DNA of 31,132 nt. Origin: Candidatus Hydrogenedentota bacterium. Its GTDB lineage: Bacteria; Hydrogenedentota; Hydrogenedentia; Hydrogenedentales; CAITNO01. The notes under the pieces were generated by a model, which worked only from the letters and a program-made list of their open reading frames with translations, had not been told where the DNA came from and searched no databases. Shown piece by piece: positions 27,220 to 31,132 of this stretch (position 1 is the first letter of the stretch; each line of letters starts with the position of its first letter). Where the stretch lies: NCBI GenBank assembly GCA_029554925.1, contig JAKPUV010000206.1, positions 1-31,132 of the forward strand, read 5' to 3'. Made by a program: the position numbers and the translations under genes.

Positions 27220-29931
27220 ATGAGCCCATTCCTGCGACTGTTTCTGTGCGCAACGTTCCTGTTCTCTTTCACCGCCGAAGCGGTGATGATTCGTCGCCTT
27301 CGCTACAAACCCGACCCGCCCATCGCGGTGGACGGCGACCTGGGCGACTGGGGCGCCGTGTCCCGTGCGTGGACCCCGGCGGAGGGGGTGACCGCCCGGG
27401 CCGCGTGGCGCGAGGAGTTTCTGTTCATCGCCGTCGAGGCGAAGGGGGGGCCGCGCGCCGTGTCGCTGGCCGTGGGCCCAGAGGGTTCCGCCGCCCCACT
27501 GGCGCAAACGTTGACCCCGGAGAACGCCGGGGCCGCGCGCGCCGTGTGGAAGGACACGGCGGACGGCTGGGTCATGGAGGCCGCCGTGCCCTTCGCGGCG
27601 CTGGGCATGGGGAAGGCCGCCGCGGGCAGCGCGCTGGCCTTCGGGCTGGCGGTGGGGGAGACCCGCGTGGAACCCACCATCGCGGACCTCGTCGGGGCGG
27701 ACGGCAAAGTCCCGGAGGAGCCGCCGGTGGCGGAGCTGTTCCCGGACCTGCGCCTGGCTCCGGGCGAAAAACGGGAGTTCACCTTCGACGCGCCGCCCTG
27801 TCCGGAGGGGAAGATCGCCGTGCTCTCGCTGCTGGCGCGGCAGGAGTTCGACCAGGTGGCGGGCTACGCCGCCGTGCTCCGCCTCACCGTGAACGGGCAG
27901 AACGCGGGCGGCGACCGTCTCGTGAACAAGCCCCCCCGCATCAAGGCGCGCAGCGGCGACCTCTACTCCATGGCGGCCGGGGAGTCGCTTTCGGTCTACT
28001 ACAGCCCCGACTTCACCAGCCCCGACACGCACCCCCATTACGGGCCCGTGGATCCCGTCAAAGTGTGCCTCATCGAGGTGGACGTCACCAGCCTGCTCGC
28101 GCCGGGGACAAACACGCTGGTGGTCGAGCAGTCGTCACCGCAGAACCCCTGCGCGCTGGTCATGGCCGACGCGAAGCTTCGGTTCACCGCGCCGCCGCCC
28201 CCGCCCAGGCCCAAGGCGGGCCCGCCGCGGGGCACCCTGCCGCGCATCGCGCCGAAGCCCGCCAAGACGGCGTTCCAGGCCGTGGAACGGGGCGACCACC
28301 TGCTGGAGGTGACGGTGAACGGCCAGACCTTCCAGGTCGAGAGCCGCTTCTCCACGCCCAAGCCGGAATGGGTGTCGGGGAAAAACGCCTTCTTCCGCCG
28401 GGAGCGCGCGATTGAGCTGACGGACGAGGCGGTGGTGGTCCGCGACACCTTCACCAACCTGACCGGCGAGAACCTCCCGCTCATGCGGCGCAACGAGATC
28501 GTCCTGAACTGGCGGCTGGCGAAACTCTGGCTCGCAGGACTGGAGCGCGCCGACCTGTCCGGGTCAAGCGCGAACCCCGCCAACCCCACCACCTATGCCG
28601 CCGTGGAGGCGGCGGGCGTCGGCCTGCTGCCGCTCGACGACGTTGCCCGCATCCATGTGGCCAACACCGCCGCCGACGGGACCATCGGCCTCTCGGACGA
28701 CATGCTCGTGCTGGCTCCCGGCGCGGTCTACACCGCCGAGTGGGCCGTCATCCCCACGAAGACGCCCGACTACTGGGCCTTCCTCAACGCCGCCCGGCGG
28801 CTCTGCGGCGCGAACTTCACGGTGGACGGCGGCTTCGCCTTCCTCCGCGCCGACCCGCTCACCGATGTCTGGACCGACGCGGAAATCGCCGACTTTCTCC
28901 GGTTCAAGGGCGTGAAATACGCCTGCGCGTCCATCAACTACCCCCTGTACAAGGGGCGCTACCCCCACGGCACCGCGTTCCAGCAGATCACGCTGGACAA
29001 CTACAAGAACTCCTTCGCCCGGTGGAAGGGGCTCGTGCCGGAGATCAAGACCCTCGTCTACTTCCACTGCTTCATTGACGTCATGGACGAGTCCCCGGAA
29101 ACCTATGCCGACGCCCGGCTCATCCAGTCCGACGGCACCCACGCCGACTACGGTGCGCCCCACGACCGCATCTACATTCCCACCCACGAAAACGCCTACG
29201 GCGCCGCCGTCGCCAAGAACGTGGACCTCATCCTCGACGACATCCGCGCCGACGGCGTCTACTGGGACGAGCACGAGTACAGCCGCGTCCACTACCACTA
29301 CGACGCGCCGTGGGACGGCTGGTCCGGCGACATCCACCCCAAGACCCTCGCCCTGACCCGGCTCAAGTCCTCCGTCACCCTGTTGTCCGAGCCGTGGCGG
29401 CTCGACCTCGCGCGCAAAATCCTCGCGCGCGGCCCCCTCATCGGCAACGGCCCCCCCTTCACGCGGGCCATGGCCGCCCTGAAATTCCCCTGCTTCGTCG
29501 AGACCGGCAGCATCACCAACTGCGCCCAGGCCCACCTGCACTCGCCCATCGCCCTCGGCGACCACCTCACCGAGCGCTCCGAGACCGACGCCTACCGCAC
29601 CCTGCTCGCCGCCCTCGACTTCGGCTGCGTCTACCACTGGTACAACGACGTCACCGTCCGGCCCACCCACCCCCACATCACGAGCCACATGTACCCCCTC
29701 ACGCCCGTCGAACTCCACGCGGGCTACGTCATCGGCGAGGAACGCATCCTCACCAAGACCAGCGGCCTCTTCGGCTGGGGCGACCGCTCCCAGCACGAGG
29801 TCCACGTCTACGACGACACGGGCCGCGAAGTCCCCGAATTCACCGCCCCCTGCACCGAAGAAAACGGCGCCACCTGGACCGAACTCCGCCTCCCCGAAGA
29901 CTGGTCCGCCGCCATTATCAGAAAACCCTGA
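27220..29931 (+). CDS. Secreted multidomain protein: CBM9-like module plus unassigned putative glycosidase barrel
   Basis: 903 residues. A signal peptide covers residues 1-22 (FLRLFLCATFLFSFTAEA). The ATG has GGGGAGA about 8 nt upstream. Residues 24-190 resemble a family 9 carbohydrate-binding/DOMON-type module (PPIAVDGDLGDWGAVSRAW, FLFIAVEA, GWVMEAAVPFAALGM). Residues 190-325 look like a second beta sandwich of the galactose-binding type (LTVNGQNAGG near 225, IEVDVTSLLAPGTNTLVVE near 285-303). A Pro-rich linker (about 323-348) leads to a large C-terminal region. That region has a beta part (350-530), then a likely TIM barrel with acidic clusters at strand ends, notably D678-GVYWDEHEYS. That motif is typical of retaining or inverting glycosidases, but I cannot assign a family. 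It is the last gene of the GH116-like/coaE group. Confidence 0.72.
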   Translation: MSPFLRLFLCATFLFSFTAEAVMIRRLRYKPDPPIAVDGDLGDWGAVSRAWTPAEGVTARAAWREEFLFIAVEAKGGPRAVSLAVGPEGSAAPLAQTLTPENAGAARAVWKDTADGWVMEAAVPFAALGMGKAAAGSALAFGLAVGETRVEPTIADLVGADGKVPEEPPVAELFPDLRLAPGEKREFTFDAPPCPEGKIAVLSLLARQEFDQVAGYAAVLRLTVNGQNAGGDRLVNKPPRIKARSGDLYSMAAGESLSVYYSPDFTSPDTHPHYGPVDPVKVCLIEVDVTSLLAPGTNTLVVEQSSPQNPCALVMADAKLRFTAPPPPPRPKAGPPRGTLPRIAPKPAKTAFQAVERGDHLLEVTVNGQTFQVESRFSTPKPEWVSGKNAFFRRERAIELTDEAVVVRDTFTNLTGENLPLMRRNEIVLNWRLAKLWLAGLERADLSGSSANPANPTTYAAVEAAGVGLLPLDDVARIHVANTAADGTIGLSDDMLVLAPGAVYTAEWAVIPTKTPDYWAFLNAARRLCGANFTVDGGFAFLRADPLTDVWTDAEIADFLRFKGVKYACASINYPLYKGRYPHGTAFQQITLDNYKNSFARWKGLVPEIKTLVYFHCFIDVMDESPETYADARLIQSDGTHADYGAPHDRIYIPTHENAYGAAVAKNVDLILDDIRADGVYWDEHEYSRVHYHYDAPWDGWSGDIHPKTLALTRLKSSVTLLSEPWRLDLARKILARGPLIGNGPPFTRAMAALKFPCFVETGSITNCAQAHLHSPIALGDHLTERSETDAYRTLLAALDFGCVYHWYNDVTVRPTHPHITSHMYPLTPVELHAGYVIGEERILTKTSGLFGWGDRSQHEVHVYDDTGREVPEFTAPCTEENGATWTELRLPEDWSAAIIRKP

Positions 29932-30032
29932 CCCGCCGCAAAGGAAGGAAGACGGTCCCACGCGCAAGAGATTGCCGCGTCGGCCGGGGCGGCCTCCTGC
30001 TAATGAAGTAAGTCGGCGAGAACGCCCGCAAT

Positions 30033-30105
30033 GTAGACGCGCCATCTTGGCGCGTTCTTGGGGCTTTTCGTTGACCCGAAGAACGCGCCAAGATGGCGCG
30101 TCTAC
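30033..30105. repeat. BIME-like double palindrome headed by GTAG
   Basis: A perfect 27-bp inverted repeat, 30033-30059 against 30079-30105, with a 19-bp spacer. Each arm begins (read inward) with GTAG and contains its own mini-hairpin CGCGCCA-TCT-TGGCGCG. This is the arrangement of two REP sequences in opposite orientation. A GTAG head followed by a hairpin is the hallmark of REPs used by RAYT (REP-associated tyrosine transposase) proteins. No RAYT gene is in the window. Confidence 0.8.
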
Positions 30106-30190
30106 GTTTCCGGCCCTCCCGCAGCTCTCGCTTCATAGGCAGAATCCCCGCCCACGGCGGTCAGGGGCTCGCAAAGACGCGGAAACACAC

Positions 30191-30218
30191 GTCATGGCGA
30201 GCGAAGCGAAGCCATCTC
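30191..30218. repeat. GCGAGCGAAGCGAA-type dispersed repeat
   Basis: A hairpin with ATGGC (30194-30198) against GCCAT (30211-30215) around GAGCGAAGCGAA, followed by CTC. Closely similar sequences are scattered in the genomes of many unrelated bacteria. Only one copy is in this window. Confidence 0.55.
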
Positions 30219-30252
30219 GTGCCCGCAAGGGTCCGGAGTCCCCGCGCCCGGC

Positions 30253-30281
30253 TTGAGGACGGCGGGGAATCCTGCTATCTT
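30253..30281 (+). promoter_or_regulatory. Candidate promoter of hsdM
   Basis: TTGAGG (30253-30258), 17 bp, TATCTT (30276-30281). This gives a leader of about 48 nt to the ATG at 30336. Confidence 0.5.
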
Positions 30282-30335
30282 GTACCGCCGGGGGCGTTGC
30301 CCGAGAGGGGAAACCCGCAGCCCGAAGGGTGAACC

Positions 30336-31132
30336 ATGTTTGAGCAGGTCTTCAGGAACATTGACGACATCCTCCGCAAGGAGGCCGGGTGCACCACGGA
30401 GCTCGACTACACCGAGCAGAGCTCCTGGCTCCTCTTTCTAAAATACCTCGACGAGCTCGAGCGCGACCGCGCCCTCGAGGCCGAGCTGGAGGGGCGCGCA
30501 TACACCCGCATCCTGGACGGGCCCTACCGCTGGACCGAATGGGCCGCCCCGAAGCGCCCCGACGGGACCCCGGACCACGACCGCGCCCTCACGGGCGACG
30601 ACCTGCGCGATTTCGTCAACGGGAAGCTCTTCCCCCATCTCGAGGGGTTCAAGCGGCGCGCCGCCGGGCCCGACACCCTCGAATACAAGATCGGCGAGAT
30701 TTTCGGCGAGATCAAAAACAGGATCCAGAGCGGCTACAACCTCCGCGAGATCATAGACCACATGGACGGCCTCCGCTTCCGCTCCCAGACCGAGAAGCAC
30801 GAGCTGTCCCACCTCTACGAGGCCAAGATACGCAACATGGGCAACGCCGGGCGCAACGGCGGCGAATACTACACCCCGCGCCCCCTCATCCGCGCCATGG
30901 TCCGCGTCACCGCCCCCCGCATCGGCGAGACCATCTACGACGGCGCCGTCGGCTCCGCCGGCTTCCTCTGCGAGGCCCACGACTACCTGCGCCACGGCGG
31001 CCGCTTCCCCTCCCCCCCTGGGAACGCCAATCTCCCGATTGGCAGTCTTAATGGGGCCAATCAGGAGATTGGCGTTCCCAGGGAGAAGGCCGGGGCGGAG
31101 GCCGCCGGCCTCACCACCGGCGAACTGGAAAT
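30336..31132 (+). CDS. hsdM: Type I restriction-modification system methyltransferase subunit HsdM (3' partial)
   Basis: The frame from ATG 30336 is open to the right edge (265 codons seen; full length would be about 490-520). HsdM methylates adenine as part of the M2S or R2M2S complex. The N-terminal helical domain is clear: MFEQVFRNIDDILRKEAG, then ELDYTEQSSWLLFLKYLDE near 22-40 and TGDDLRDFVNGKLFPHL near 87. The pre-motif region EAKIRNMGNAGRNGGEYYTPRPL near 165-187 precedes SAM motif I, YDGAVGSAGFL at 201-211. NPPF motif IV would lie beyond the edge. After HDYLRHGGRF (about 215-224) comes an in-frame palindromic insertion (31016-31083) before the conserved LTTGELE. If the frame stays open downstream, the enzyme carries an extra 25-35 residue surface loop. 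HsdS and HsdR are expected to follow. Confidence 0.9.
   Translation, partial: MFEQVFRNIDDILRKEAGCTTELDYTEQSSWLLFLKYLDELERDRALEAELEGRAYTRILDGPYRWTEWAAPKRPDGTPDHDRALTGDDLRDFVNGKLFPHLEGFKRRAAGPDTLEYKIGEIFGEIKNRIQSGYNLREIIDHMDGLRFRSQTEKHELSHLYEAKIRNMGNAGRNGGEYYTPRPLIRAMVRVTAPRIGETIYDGAVGSAGFLCEAHDYLRHGGRFPSPPGNANLPIGSLNGANQEIGVPREKAGAEAAGLTTGELE
31016..31083. repeat. Palindromic element inserted in frame within hsdM
   Basis: A perfect 20-bp outer inverted repeat (31016-31035 against 31064-31083), then one mismatch and 7 more pairs (31037-31043 against 31056-31062), with a 12-nt loop. Each arm also folds alone as GCCAATC-NNNN-GATTGGC. It encodes about 22 residues (GNANLPIGSLNGANQEIGVP) without a stop. 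The design is the same as the double palindrome at 30033-30105, with different sequence. Confidence 0.85.

Larger units (their letters stand above)
29932..30335. other. Intergenic repeat mosaic upstream of hsdM
   Basis: This 404-bp gap has no credible gene; short open frames here read through palindromes. It holds the GTAG-headed double palindrome (30033-30105), a repeat of the GCGAGCGAAGCGAA type (30191-30218) preceded by GCAAAGACGCGGAAACA (from about 30171), and the hsdM promoter candidate. Confidence 0.7.

Noticed and set aside
30389..31051. A 220-codon frame overlapping hsdM in another phase
   Set aside because: Arg/Pro/His-rich shadow. The HsdM frame from 30336 is clearly the real one and simply has no stop before the window edge.

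Overview
The window is GC-rich and looks like a chromosome segment of an uncultured bacterium, most likely Candidatus Hydrogenedentota or a relative near the Planctomycetes/Lentisphaerae. That is an inference from the gene families: a giant InlB-type repeat protein with paired EF-hand-like 'LLRIVQFYN' motifs, a secreted PQQ-type propeller, a Tat-exported Gfo/Idh/MocA oxidoreductase, a DUF1844 protein and a GH116-like protein. No rRNA, tRNA or CRISPR array was seen.

Layout. Positions 1-3138 hold the 3' part of a large surface repeat protein that converges on metF (3205-4098, minus) over a shared hairpin terminator. metF is divergent from a GntP-type permease (4324-5658, plus). Two translationally coupled B12-binding radical SAM genes (8606-5668, minus) follow. 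Then come four minus-strand genes: a RhaT-type L-rhamnose symporter, a GxxExxY protein, a two-TM hypothetical and a PL10 pectate lyase. These are separated by copies of one dispersed hairpin/promoter element. On the plus strand come a PQQ-propeller protein and a Gfo/Idh/MocA oxidoreductase, then an AT-rich gap, then gyrB-gyrA (15825-20837). A minus-strand block holds a TolC-like protein, a DUF1844 protein, a 29-residue basic protein resembling bS22/mS38, and ndk. A plus-strand group holds a GH116-like protein, coaE and a CBM9-containing secreted protein. After a repeat-rich gap the window ends inside hsdM of a type I restriction-modification system.

How the genes fit together. PL10 lyase, RhaT, the GntP permease and the secreted putative glycosidase suggest a heterotroph using pectin or rhamnogalacturonan-type plant or algal polysaccharide. 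The gyrase, ndk, coaE and metF genes are housekeeping.

The most unusual material is repetitive DNA. (a) A fixed 69-bp imperfect hairpin occurs three times, plus a degraded fourth copy, each followed by a promoter-like segment of minus-strand genes. Two of these segments share sequence and -35/-10 spacing, and the degraded copy shares their leader. (b) A GTAG-headed double palindrome at 30033-30105 resembles a BIME. (c) A palindrome of the same design sits in frame inside hsdM (31016-31083). No complete, clearly new multi-gene system was identified. The element-punctuated gene series and the in-frame palindrome are the best candidates for undescribed biology.
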